This document shows, in pieces, positions 53,082 through 62,258 of a stretch of 64,000 nt of DNA. How positions within the stretch are numbered: position 1 is the stretch's first letter; every line of letters starts with the position of its first letter. A program made the position numbers and the translations under genes. The stretch lies in NCBI GenBank assembly GCA_001247695.2, contig LGRX02024683.1, forward strand, positions 1 to 64,000, given 5' to 3'. This stretch comes from Cymbomonas tetramitiformis. Taxonomy: Eukaryota > Chlorophyta > Pyramimonadophyceae > Pyramimonadales > Pyramimonadaceae. The notes beneath the pieces were generated by a model that made no database searches, was not told the DNA's origin, and saw only the letters and a list, made by a program, of their open reading frames with translations.

Positions 53082-54120
53082 CCACTTGTGCTTTATGTTG
53101 GCTGGAGATGCTTCCCCAGGGGAAGAGGCCACGCCAGAGGTGCAGGTCGCCAACTACTGCAGGATGGCTGCCATGGAGCAGCTGGGCACGGGACCAGTGC
53201 ATCGTTTATTCGACTTACACCACCAGGAGGAATTGGAGTGCAATCACGGGGACATGTTTGATACTGACTTACCCGAGCTGGTGACCGACTCTGGGAGGCT
53301 AGCCAGAGCAGCTTGGAAGGCGCTGAGCTTGGTGAGGCCTACGCGAGGCACGCACGGCGAGGGAAGCCCCGCGGTGTACAGCAATGAGTACTTTGAAGGC
53401 GAGCGCATCTTGAAGCCTGAGAAGGTGGACACTAGGGTGCTGGGCAGGCAGTTCTTCTCGCAAGCTCGGGAGGAAGGTGTGGTGTGCTACGAGCCATGTG
53501 GAGGCCTCTGTGCTGGCCTAGAGATGTTGCTCCGCAGTGGGATGAAGGTGGATCGCTACCTGTATCAGGACATATCCCCGAGCAGTCGGACAGTTGCCAG
53601 GGCCAGGTGCACGGCGTTGCTAAGACTCCGATATCCTGACCTCATTCCGCCCTGTGCGATAGAGTTTGGGGCTCTACCCCAAGATCTGCACGACACCACC
53701 AGTGCCGACTTCATACGAGCAGGAGCCCTTCAAGGACGCCAGTGGGTCATGGTATGTGGGTTCCCATGCCAGGATCTCTCCACTGCTGGAACACTCACAG
53801 GCCTGGATGGCAGGCACACCAAATTATTTTATGAAGTGGTTCGGCTTCTATCCACACTGCAGCAGCTGCAGTAGCAGAGGCCTCCAGGCTATATCCTGGA
53901 GAACGTTTCCCCGTTGTCGCACAGACCCGGGACCAAGATCAGGGACCAGGTGTTCCCGTACATTGCCAGCGTCATTGGCCGACCAGTGTCCTTTGATGCA
54001 GCACAAGCAGGCGCTTACGCACATCGATTGCGGGCGTATTGGAGCAACTTGTTCCAGATCCACCAGTTTCGCTCCGTCATGAGCAAGGTGGCGAGACCAG
54101 AAGGACGAATTGTATCGTCA
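53014..54120 (+). pseudogene. RE-A DNMT3-like cytosine-5 methyltransferase domain with in-frame TAG
   Basis: After about 150 residues of linker the domain shows YEPCGGLCAGLEMLLRSGMK (motif I region), VDRYLYQDISP, VMVCGFPCQDLSTAG (motif IV, Pro-Cys), HTKLFYEVVRLL, then after a TAG at 53872-53874 GYILENVSPLSHRPG (motif VI ENV) and YAHRLRAYWSNL (motif VIII-like). The strings GFPCQDLS, KLFYEVVRLL and AHRLRAYWSN parallel GSPCNDLS, RLFFEFYRLL and AHRARYFWGN of DNMT3 enzymes. It lies between RNase H and integrase of the same polyprotein. The TAG stands in CAG-TAG-CAG, a context like leaky viral stops, but inside a fold it is more likely a nonsense mutation. Confidence 0.75.
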
Positions 54121-56961
54121 ATCCTATGCAAGGGCTGGCATCCCAGGCCGGTGATAAGAACAGACCGCGCGCCTCACTACGCGGTGAACGTGGTGGGAGA
54201 ACCGCTGAGGGCACTTCCCACCATCATGGCAACGCAAGGGTCGAGAGCGTTCAGAAGAGCAAGGATGGGCACCGTGGTGCGCAACCAGGACGATGAAGAC
54301 GCCGAGGAAGAATCTCGAGAAGTGAACCTCGACGAGAAGGCGCGAGCCATGGGCTACAGCGCAAGTGAGCTACGCATGGCCGATGGGCTGAACGACGTGG
54401 AATTGGCAAGCATTCTGGGCCTGGCCATGGATCGCAGGGCAATGGAACTGCTCATGTCGGTCGCAGAAGCGAGCAGGAAGGGCCTCCCTCATAGCGAGGA
54501 GTCCCCAGAGGCAGAGAATTCCCCAGGACAGCCCATCGCTGTAGACAACAACTGGGCAGACCACGCGAGGTCGGACCTTCAGCAGAGGCAAGCTTTGCTG
54601 GCGGAATGGGTTGAGAATTCGAATGCATATACTCAGCAGGTGGCGAAGACCATGACTCACCGTGACTGGGAAGAGAAGCTGCAGGTAATGTGCTCGCAAG
54701 GGCAGAAAGGTGCAGAAGGAATTGGGGCTCAGCGACAGAAGGCTGGAACCAAGAAGAAGAAGAAGAAGGGGTGGCAGCTCTACGCCATTGAGCGGTATCG
54801 TCAGAGGCACGAGAGTCACTTCGTGAAGGAGGGCGCAACTCCAGCAGCGCGCGTGGATGTGCCTGCTTGGAGTCCGCCTGCCAAAGATTCAGAGATGAGA
54901 CTCCCCAGGTTGGCGTGCACCACCAGATTCGAGGACTTGATGGCCAGTGTGGCCGAGCAACAGGTAGACCGTGACAAGCATCGAGATGTACACAACGATG
55001 CATGGTGCCTCAGATGGTTGAAGTCCAATGGCAGCGTGAGGTTGCCAGAGGATGGAGTTCGTCGTGTGAGGAGGCGCGCAGCACGACATCGATGGGATGA
55101 GGCTACGGACGAGATCTACATGATCACGCTGTCGGGCAAGGAGGTGAGAATACCTAAGCCTGCTGACCGTCTTGCATTGGTCAAGGAGTACCATTCCAGA
55201 ACTGGCCATTGGGGCATAAGGCGTGCGCAGCATCTCCTGTGGCAGCGCCATTGGTGGGCCGATTTGAAGAAGGACGTGGAGGCTGTGGTCACTCAGTGTG
55301 AGACCTGTCAGCGCGTGAAAACTCATTATGCGAGAGAGGAGGCATGTTTATCCCCCCTCGAGATCGTGTCGTTCATGTATCGTTGGTCGCTGGATTTGGC
55401 ATGGCCTTCGAGGAGACAGACCAAGGCTGGCAACAACAGGGTGCTTATCATGACTGAGCACTACACCAGATTCATAGTCTGTGTACCCATTCCCGACAAG
55501 GAGGCGAGGACCATCGCAGCGGCATTTCGCAGTCATGTCCTGGCTGTGTTTGGTGCGCCAGCAGAGTGCTTGGTGGATGGAGGCAAGGAGTTCGAGGGCG
55601 AGTTCAAGCAGCTATGCAGAGACTGCCTGATCGACCGACGAGTCACCTCACCAGACTCACCAGAAGGCAATGGGCTGACTGAGCGAGTGGTGCGCACAAT
55701 GAAGTTTTGCTTCAAGAAGCTTGCCTTGGAGAAGGGTCTCGATTATGAGTGGGATGAGCAGCTCTGGCCGCTAGTGCTGAGTTATAATGCAGCACGCCAG
55801 GAGTCCACGGGGGTGGCGCCGTTCACCCTGTTGTTTGCCCAAGAGGCAGTGGTGCCGCCAGATTTGAAGCAGGCACCCAGCATAGATTTCGGTGCTGAGG
55901 TCGAAGATGAGAAGGATGCCAGAGTCAAGGACCTCCTCCAGAGAGCACAGGTGGTGAGGCGACTGATGGTGCACGCTGGTTGCAGCCTGGAGGTCGCACA
56001 GCATCGTGATACATTACATTATGAAGGGAGAAGGGGTGGGGGCTATGATGAGCCTAGGCCACACCAGTTTAAGGTGGGCGATTTCGTCTACATCAGACAG
56101 AAGCCTCGCAGCGGCATGGAAGTCGCGACCAAGTCCGCCATCTTGAAGCTGGTTAAGATACAGCGGGATGGTGTCGTGGTGCTTGAGGACGCCACCAAGT
56201 TAAAAGAGAAGAGCACTGTGCAGAGCATCGCGCCATGTCACCTACAGGTGAAGGACCAGTATGACTGCAGTGCAGCCGTGCCCAGCAGACACCTTGCATG
56301 TGAAGTGTGCAGGAAGACGGACGGAGAAGCAGAAATGTTGTTATGCGACGCGTGCAACAAGGGGTACCATTTATGGTGTCTTACCCCGGCATTGAATGAG
56401 GTACCAGAGGGCGAGTGGTTATGTCCTGGGTGCTTAGGCACGAGGGTGCAAGCCGCCAATGCTGAGGTACAAGCCCAGGAAACCAAGAGCTCTTGGGCCC
56501 TGGAGGACCGATTGGGAATTAAAGAACAACAGCTGAACGAGAAGCTGTCCTCGGACATGCGCCTGCTTCCAGCAGACGTGGGTCCTCGTCGTGTGGTGAA
56601 GGGAGGCAAGTCGCAGCCATGGCATGCCGTCTCGTCCAGGGACATGCTGTTGGATGAGGAGGACATGTTTCTTCACATGCCAGATCAGATTGATTGGGGC
56701 AGACAGGACAAGCTCTCTGAGGCCGTGCAGATCTTCATGCCAGGGCACTGGAATGAGGGGCATCGCACGGTGCTGAGCAAGAAATATCGGGAACAGAAGG
56801 CAATGGCAAGGCAGCTGAGGGATGCACCTCTTGTGCCTGCTTTGGCTGAAGAAGAAGTTGAAAAACGAGGAGAATTGAGACATATGACCAAGGCTCAGGT
56901 GCGAGAAGCTAGCGCACTGCAGTGGGGCTTGAGCTGGTCATCACAGTGCCCTCCGAGGTGA
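54121..56961 (+). CDS. RE-A integrase with C-terminal PHD finger
   Basis: The frame continues from the methyltransferase. After a charged linker with KKKKKKGWQ comes the integrase: HSRTGHWGIRRAQH and CETCQRVK (HHCC), RWSLDLAWPSRRQ (Asp), ECLVDGGKEFEGEFKQL (Asp) and PEGNGLTERVVRTMKF (Glu), then APFTLLFAQEAVVPPDL and an SH3-like C-terminal part (FKVGDFVYIRQK). At 56290-56440 a canonical C4HC3 PHD finger follows: CEVCRKTDG, EMLLCDACNKGYHLWC and GEWLCPGC. It could read histone H3 tails and steer integration, as chromodomains do in chromoviruses. A tail of about 170 residues runs to the stop at 56961; the last 13 residues overlap the next frame. Confidence 0.85.
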   Translation: MLCKGWHPRPVIRTDRAPHYAVNVVGEPLRALPTIMATQGSRAFRRARMGTVVRNQDDEDAEEESREVNLDEKARAMGYSASELRMADGLNDVELASILGLAMDRRAMELLMSVAEASRKGLPHSEESPEAENSPGQPIAVDNNWADHARSDLQQRQALLAEWVENSNAYTQQVAKTMTHRDWEEKLQVMCSQGQKGAEGIGAQRQKAGTKKKKKKGWQLYAIERYRQRHESHFVKEGATPAARVDVPAWSPPAKDSEMRLPRLACTTRFEDLMASVAEQQVDRDKHRDVHNDAWCLRWLKSNGSVRLPEDGVRRVRRRAARHRWDEATDEIYMITLSGKEVRIPKPADRLALVKEYHSRTGHWGIRRAQHLLWQRHWWADLKKDVEAVVTQCETCQRVKTHYAREEACLSPLEIVSFMYRWSLDLAWPSRRQTKAGNNRVLIMTEHYTRFIVCVPIPDKEARTIAAAFRSHVLAVFGAPAECLVDGGKEFEGEFKQLCRDCLIDRRVTSPDSPEGNGLTERVVRTMKFCFKKLALEKGLDYEWDEQLWPLVLSYNAARQESTGVAPFTLLFAQEAVVPPDLKQAPSIDFGAEVEDEKDARVKDLLQRAQVVRRLMVHAGCSLEVAQHRDTLHYEGRRGGGYDEPRPHQFKVGDFVYIRQKPRSGMEVATKSAILKLVKIQRDGVVVLEDATKLKEKSTVQSIAPCHLQVKDQYDCSAAVPSRHLACEVCRKTDGEAEMLLCDACNKGYHLWCLTPALNEVPEGEWLCPGCLGTRVQAANAEVQAQETKSSWALEDRLGIKEQQLNEKLSSDMRLLPADVGPRRVVKGGKSQPWHAVSSRDMLLDEEDMFLHMPDQIDWGRQDKLSEAVQIFMPGHWNEGHRTVLSKKYREQKAMARQLRDAPLVPALAEEEVEKRGELRHMTKAQVREASALQWGLSWSSQCPPR

Positions 56962-57536
56962 GGCGTTTGGCGACAGAGGTGGACTGGAAGTCCATCGATG
57001 GCGTGTGGGACCCATGGGCAGGTACTGGGGTCATCAGTGAGGTGATGGTGGAGCAATGGCCGCAGTTGAGATTTATGAATAATGATTGGAACTCTCAGTT
57101 GGGTTGGTCTGAGGCGCATGCCGCACTTCAGCCAGGTAACTATCGCATATGGAAGGAGAAGTATGGTGTCTGTGACGCAGTGGTGACTTCACCTTGGTTT
57201 GCAGCGCTGGATATCGCGTTTCCATTGGCAGTGATGGCCAGTCGTGTGGTGGCATGTGTCCACGTTCCATCTTACTACTTGACAGACATGACCGAGAGCA
57301 GGGCTGCGTACTTCAGACGATTGAGTCAGACGGGACGCTTGCATGTGATTGGGCATCTGGAACATGGACCTATTGGCCGCAGGTGTATGTGGGTCTTGGT
57401 ATTCAAGAATCCGCTGGTCAGAGCCAGGATGTTACAGGGTGGAGAAGGTGAAGGCATTGGTATGTTCACTTTCAGTTTGGGCAAGTTCATGGCAGATGGT
57501 GATACGACCCAGTATGCTGAACAAGCCCATATTTGA
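56922..57536 (+). CDS. RE-A N6-methyltransferase-like domain
   Basis: It is entered by a -1 shift from the PHD frame around GTGGGGCTTGAG (56922). Visible features are VWDPWAGTGVISEVM (motif I-like DPxxGxG), FMNNDWNSQ, CDAVVTSPWFAALDIAFPLA (motif IV-like, SPWF in place of DPPY) and VVACVHVPSYYLTDM, GRRCMWVLVFKN at the end. The pattern matches adenine-N6/amino methyltransferase folds. The changed motif IV leaves catalysis in doubt. It is the last gene of RE-A; a polypurine tract follows 27 bp after the stop. Confidence 0.6.
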   Translation: MGLELVITVPSEVRRLATEVDWKSIDGVWDPWAGTGVISEVMVEQWPQLRFMNNDWNSQLGWSEAHAALQPGNYRIWKEKYGVCDAVVTSPWFAALDIAFPLAVMASRVVACVHVPSYYLTDMTESRAAYFRRLSQTGRLHVIGHLEHGPIGRRCMWVLVFKNPLVRARMLQGGEGEGIGMFTFSLGKFMADGDTTQYAEQAHI

Positions 57537-57563
57537 GTCTGTGCTACTGCACGCAGCAGCTAC

Positions 57564-57573
57564 AGATGGGGGA
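57564..57573 (+). other. Polypurine tract of RE-A
   Basis: AGATGGGGGA directly before the LTR start TGTTGGAAATC. Confidence 0.7.
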
Positions 57574-58318
57574 TGTTGGAAATCTGGGCTTGCATGAAAG
57601 AGCTTAGCGTTCGATCTCAGAATATCAGAATTTTAAAAATTTTGTAGCTCTACGATCTTGTGCTGTGTTGAGAATTGCTTGAACAGTTACCGGCACCAGT
57701 GAATGTTAATGACGAACTTATGACCAGCCGCGAGTGTTAAGGTTGCTCGATTCCGAGAAGATTCGTACCATCATACACACGCGTTTGCGACAGCTGTAAC
57801 AAACGCCGGCTTCTCATGGTACCGCGCCGGGTTTGTCCAGCTGGTGACACGCGTGACAGAGGTGACAGTGTGACAGGCTTTGCTAAGATGACCGCCTGAG
57901 AGATACAGACCTGCCAGAGAAGATATGGTCATTATCGGGTGACCAGGGAATGATAAGATGAAGATGGCAGTGACTCCTTTGCCACTGACGTGTCAGTCAG
58001 AATGTGGTAAACGGTAACATTGTTAGAGCTGGCATGGAATAATGACTTTCCATTGGCCAGATGAAGATTTGAGGGCTAGAACCCGTTACAGTTTTGGGAA
58101 ATGTGACAGAGCATTGAGATATAAGTAAACTCAGACCATAGGTCAGGGTAGTGGACTCATTATTGTTTTGCTTCGCAAGTACTAGGTGGCTGTTCGCGTG
58201 CCGGTGCTAGAGTGCTAAGACAGTTCTGCTCACAGCTTTTGTGCACAATAATTCGTATTTTGTGGTTATTATACCAAGTTTGATGAATATGTTTTACTGC
58301 TGTTTTCATACTTTTTCA
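57574..58318 (+). repeat. 3' LTR of RE-A
   Basis: 745 bp from TGTTGGAAATC to ACTTTTTCA, with TG...CA ends. A TATA-like GAGATATAAG lies near 58114. No matching 5' LTR occurs upstream of 18154. Confidence 0.65.
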
Positions 58319-58544
58319 TGTTGGAAATCTGGGCTTGCATGAAAGAGCTTAGCTTTCGATCTCAGAATATCAGAATTTTAAAAATTTTGTAGCTCTACGA
58401 TCTCGTGCTGTGTTGAGAGTTGCTTGCACAGTTACCGGCACCAGTGAATGTTAATGACGAACTTATGACCAGCCGCGAGTGTTAAGGTTGCTCGATTCCG
58501 AGAAGATTCGTACCATCATACACACGCGTTTGCGACAGGTGTAA
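58319..58544 (+). repeat. Second, truncated RE-A LTR joined head to tail
   Basis: 226 bp about 97% identical to 57574-57799, starting exactly at the end of the first LTR. It ends at GCGACAGGTGTAA, where similarity stops. Confidence 0.75.
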
Positions 58545-59115
58545 TGCTGCATGTACTCATTATATACTGCATGTTGGTGAATGCTGCAAGTGGAGTATAT
58601 GTGCATGTGTGTGTGTGTGTGCTGCAATCATTGTAATCTCCGCACACACATATCTTGCACACTATATTGCTGCTAAGTATTCATGATCTGTCATGAAGAT
58701 GTACACAACATTCATGCAGTTCAAACTCTTGATTGCAAATAAGTATACAAATTCTGACAGTGAATAATTTGAAATATCTCTGCAGTCATCAAGGTATAGT
58801 GTGGAATGCTGCAATATGGTCATCATGCGTCCATCCATAAGTATCCCTGCGAGTATACAAATATTTTGCAGAGGATATTGACGCGAGCATGTGATGCACA
58901 GATGATCGTTGCAACTATTTTGACATCGTCATCGTAAAACTGCAAGATGATTGTCGTGCGCTGCAAGTGATTTTATGCAATCGCGCGCGCTGTTGATGAA
59001 GAGCACATATTGTCGCCATATTCTCAGCACATGATACGAGTGCTGACTTGTGCGCGGATCATAAATCCGCTGATGTTTTCTGTGCTCGCATCTTATACTG
59101 CGTAATTTTTACAGC
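58545..59115. other. Unassigned DNA with (GT)n
   Basis: A short GTGTGTGTGTGTG tract near 58605-58620; no gene recognised. If RE-C encloses the nest, this would be its leader or gag region, but no Gag frame is visible. Confidence 0.35.
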
Positions 59116-59245
59116 TGCGAATAGCTTCTGCGCGTGCATATGATCGCCGCGCATACTTCTGACTGCGAATCGCTTCTGCGCGCACATATGATTGCCGCGC
59201 ATACATTTCTTACAGCTGCAAATCGCTTCTGTGCGCATATGTGAC
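59116..59245. repeat. Three imperfect repeats of about 45-55 bp
   Basis: Units carry GCGAATCGCTTCTGCGCG, CATATGAT and CGCCGCGCATAC. Confidence 0.6.
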
Positions 59246-59501
59246 CACAGAGCATTCGTATGCCTCATGCACACCTTTTCGCACAGTGTATACGACGGTC
59301 AGCTGTATGTACGATCCTGCGAATGCGACGATTATCCTCGCGCACTCTCTTCGCTTTTGCAGCGGTATGTGCAGTATATCAAATATTCGTATTTATTCGA
59401 CTGCGTCGCCAGATATGCTTTGCGCTCCGCAACCTGTAAACACAAAATTATTGATATCTACGCGCTGCACTCACACTTGAGTTCTCGTTTCTCGTGCCTG
59501 A

Positions 59502-59516
59502 CGAGTTAGAATACCA
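59502..59516 (-). other. Primer-binding-like site next to the right RE-C LTR
   Basis: On the minus strand TGGTATTCTAACTCG begins two bases after the LTR end (GTATCA). This is the expected 5' LTR-PBS geometry for a minus-strand element. Confidence 0.45.
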
Positions 59517-59518
59517 TC

Positions 59519-60178
59519 TGATACGGGCTGATATGCGAGCCCTTAGTATATCATATAATATAATAGAAAGGACGGTGTTATGGGACGGTAACACACGTGC
59601 AAGTTATTAGCGGGGATGAGTGCAGACTTCTGACAGAAGATACTGCTCTAGCACAACGCTAGCTCATCTATACCAAATGTCTCCCATCGCATAGATGGTA
59701 CCGCCATTGGGTTGTGAACCCGAGACATTGGTTGAACGACCAGTATCGGCTAAACGAATAATGCGTTTGCCATATGATACTGCGCATGCTTATTCAGAAC
59801 ATGCTAGAAGCGAAGATGCATGCTTGTCCGAACCATTTCGGTTCTTCAAGATGGATCTTGCTTTGCCATCTCGAGCCCGCGACATACGGCCTCTCGATGA
59901 CATGTGCCATTCAAGTCTTACCTTGAATGAATGACGGATGATGTGACTTATCATCTCGATGACATGTACAGTCATAGTCGACCGTACTGACGATTGTCTG
60001 ACGAATGTCTGACGAATGTCTGACGAATGTCTGACGACTGTCTGTCATTATAATATATGACATGACTCGACATGACATGACATGACATGGTATGACATGT
60101 CTGACAGGTATGGCACGTATGACATATATGACATATATGACATATATGACACATGTGTCATCGGTCATAACCCTGACA
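59519..60178 (-). repeat. LTR of RE-C family, right copy (5' LTR on minus strand)
   Basis: About 660 bp, strongly similar to 11513-12169 in the same orientation, with many point differences and a short (ATGAC) tract. On the minus strand it starts TGTCAGGGTTATGACC and ends GTATCA. Confidence 0.75.
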
Positions 60179-61289
60179 GGAAGCGTACACGCGCACATTA
60201 AACGGCATTATGCACATTTAGCCGGTTTCGAGTTACCCACCTGTCAGAATACGGAATCTGATGGTGTAGATACAGTCTGACAGAATATTTACGGTCGCGA
60301 TGTAGCCTTTTGGGTCATCATGACTGCGGCGATTACATCGAAATTTTTTGTATAAGATAAATAGTATATGGAGACATAGTATATCGAGTTTTCAGTCGTC
60401 TGTCATCGTCAAAAAGATACTGCCAATCAATGCCTAGAAAGCTGGATTTCTAAGATCGATGCTTCGAACTTCGAAATTAACCCAAAGGGGAGTTCTGATG
60501 CAATTTCAAGCCCATTTCTTGTTTGCATCTTCCCGTGCACCTCCTGCTGTGACCCTGCCGTTGTGACCCAGCCTGCTATGAATATCTTTGTGCATAATGT
60601 TTCTGCGACTGACGTTAAGTGTGTATGCATCGATATGTGTATGCATGACTAACTTTTTGCTTACATGCAGGATCAGTGCTCGACCGCATGATGACCTTCG
60701 ACTAGTCGACCCCTTTCCGCTTGTGTTCATCTTCGACCGACTCCACGCTCAACGCTCGCCTACGAGATCCTCGTTGCATCCACGCATACCATTTTAGTTT
60801 CATATGCACTTTCGGGTGTGTGCCCTTCATGTCACTGTACGTTTTCAGATGACTTGTGTATTCTCCCTAATTCCCCGATCCCCCCCGCCATATGCCCCAT
60901 GTGGCATCCGCGTATGCCCCCTTGTGACACACGCGCCCAATGTGTTTGTTGCTCAACTGGTGTGCCGCATTTTATATGCACTCGCTTACGTGTGTGTATC
61001 GCATTCGTTTGTTTTCATCTTGTATGTTTTCGTTCCGACGTCTTGTGTGGGATCCGGGGGCTTTGGGTTTTTCTCGCCCATCACCGCGCACCGCCAAAAT
61101 CCCGGCCATGCTTTTGCTGTGTATGTTCTGTTTGCATAATGTATTTGCCTGACACGCATTAGAACATTTTTAGGCAGAGCACAACACAACATTTCGCATG
61201 CGTTGTCGGCTTTGACCTAATTTCGGGTCAAAGTCGTCAATGCCACGTGTTCAGGGCTGGGTCACAGGGCATTAGCATTTTCCCAAATT
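60179..61289. other. No gene recognised
   Basis: Several short open frames and acceptor-like CAG sites (for example TTGCTTACATGCAG near 60669) occur, but no domain. It could be the 3' part of a decayed second recombinase gene, by analogy with the left palindromic block. Confidence 0.3.
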
Positions 61290-61545
61290 CGTAATATTTC
61301 ATTTGAATATTGGGGCTGTTTGGCCCCAATATTCTGAATATTGGTGCTGATCAGCACCAATATTCAATGGAATCTTCCGAACATTGGGAACACGTCAATG
61401 CACTTGACCAATCCAGTTCTGAACCGCGTGGCCGCCTTACTTCCACATCAACATTTCATCATTAATATAGGCTCAGAATTGCTGCATGCGTGGCACGTTT
61501 TCATTGGTCCAAACCCGATGTGTCATAAATATATTAAATAGAGAT
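61290..61545 (+). repeat. Palindromic block, copy 2
   Basis: Two palindromes at 61305-61334 and 61336-61365; the second is a perfect 30-bp palindrome with the half-site GAATATTGGTGCTGA. GATGTGTCATAAATATAT closes the block as in copy 1. An AT-rich viral-type gene starts 5 bp downstream. Confidence 0.65.
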
Positions 61546-61549
61546 AACA

Positions 61550-61753
61550 ATGAATCCAATATCTGAACGAACCCTTTATTTATCTAGTGAAGATTTATCA
61601 ACCACTGGTGATTCAAGAATAATAAATGTAAATGTTCCAACACAATTAACAAATTATAGAAACACAAATAGATTAAAAATTATTTTAAATTCTTTTCGTC
61701 CGCCGCAAAAACTTGGTACACCATCAATGAATACCATGGTATTTTTTATATAG
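61550..61753 (+). CDS. Virus-like gene, N-terminal fragment
   Basis: 67 residues from MNPISERTLYLSSEDLSTTG through NVNVPTQLTNYRN and KIILNSFRPP to a stop. Composition and codon use match the viral array at 1-6468. It is much shorter than any structural gene and stops where unrelated sequence begins, so it looks truncated. It may be the N-terminal end of the gene type seen at 1-729. Confidence 0.5.
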   Translation: MNPISERTLYLSSEDLSTTGDSRIINVNVPTQLTNYRNTNRLKIILNSFRPPQKLGTPSMNTMVFFI

Positions 61754-62258
61754 CAAAAACAAGCACAAATGATTTGTGTGGGATATATAGTACCGACTAT
61801 ATACTGAGGTGCTGAAACACAGAATGCTTACACTTAAGATAACATAAGAAGTGAAGTTAGATTGAGTGTCGCTCGGCTTAAGCCCGAAACCCTGAACCTA
61901 TGACAGCCGTACTGTACGGAGTACTAGTACAGACAGAGGACTGTGACACATCCAGCACACCACCCTGTACTATTACGGAGGAAGAGTTAGGGTGGAACGG
62001 GCAGATTGTTAGGTGAAACAAAACACACCATCTCAAGCGGTGGAAACAAACTTCTAGTGGGGGCCTGTGCTCTTGGCCAGGGCGGTCCCAAATCGCTAGC
62101 TAGCACTACACACTGAAGGCTGCTGCGCCCGTGATACAGATCTAGTTGTGCTACTAGGCTTCTGACAGTAACTCTAGCCACCTTGAAAGTGGTCCACAAA
62201 GCAGAGTTCACAGAGATTGAAGTTGTTGTAGGTCTCAAATTGGAAGTCCCGACTGTAG
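61754..62258. other. No gene recognised
   Basis: Unrelated sequence that interrupts the viral-type fragment; no terminal repeats or domains found. Confidence 0.35.

Larger units (their letters stand above)
18154..58318 (+). mobile_element. RE-A: methyltransferase-bearing Ty3/gypsy-like element, broken by two nested insertions
   Basis: The RE-A pieces are 18154-19480, 34128-37446 and 51539-57573, plus the 3' LTR at 57574-58318. In order they encode aspartic protease, a Pro/Ser-rich conserved protein, a membrane protein, RT-RNase H, a DNMT3-like methyltransferase, integrase, PHD finger and an N6-type methyltransferase-like domain. The CACTA element and RE-B sit inside with their own target duplications. 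I find no Gag or 5' LTR, so the 5' end is lost or lies outside. Several stops and frameshifts show that the copy is old. Confidence 0.75.
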
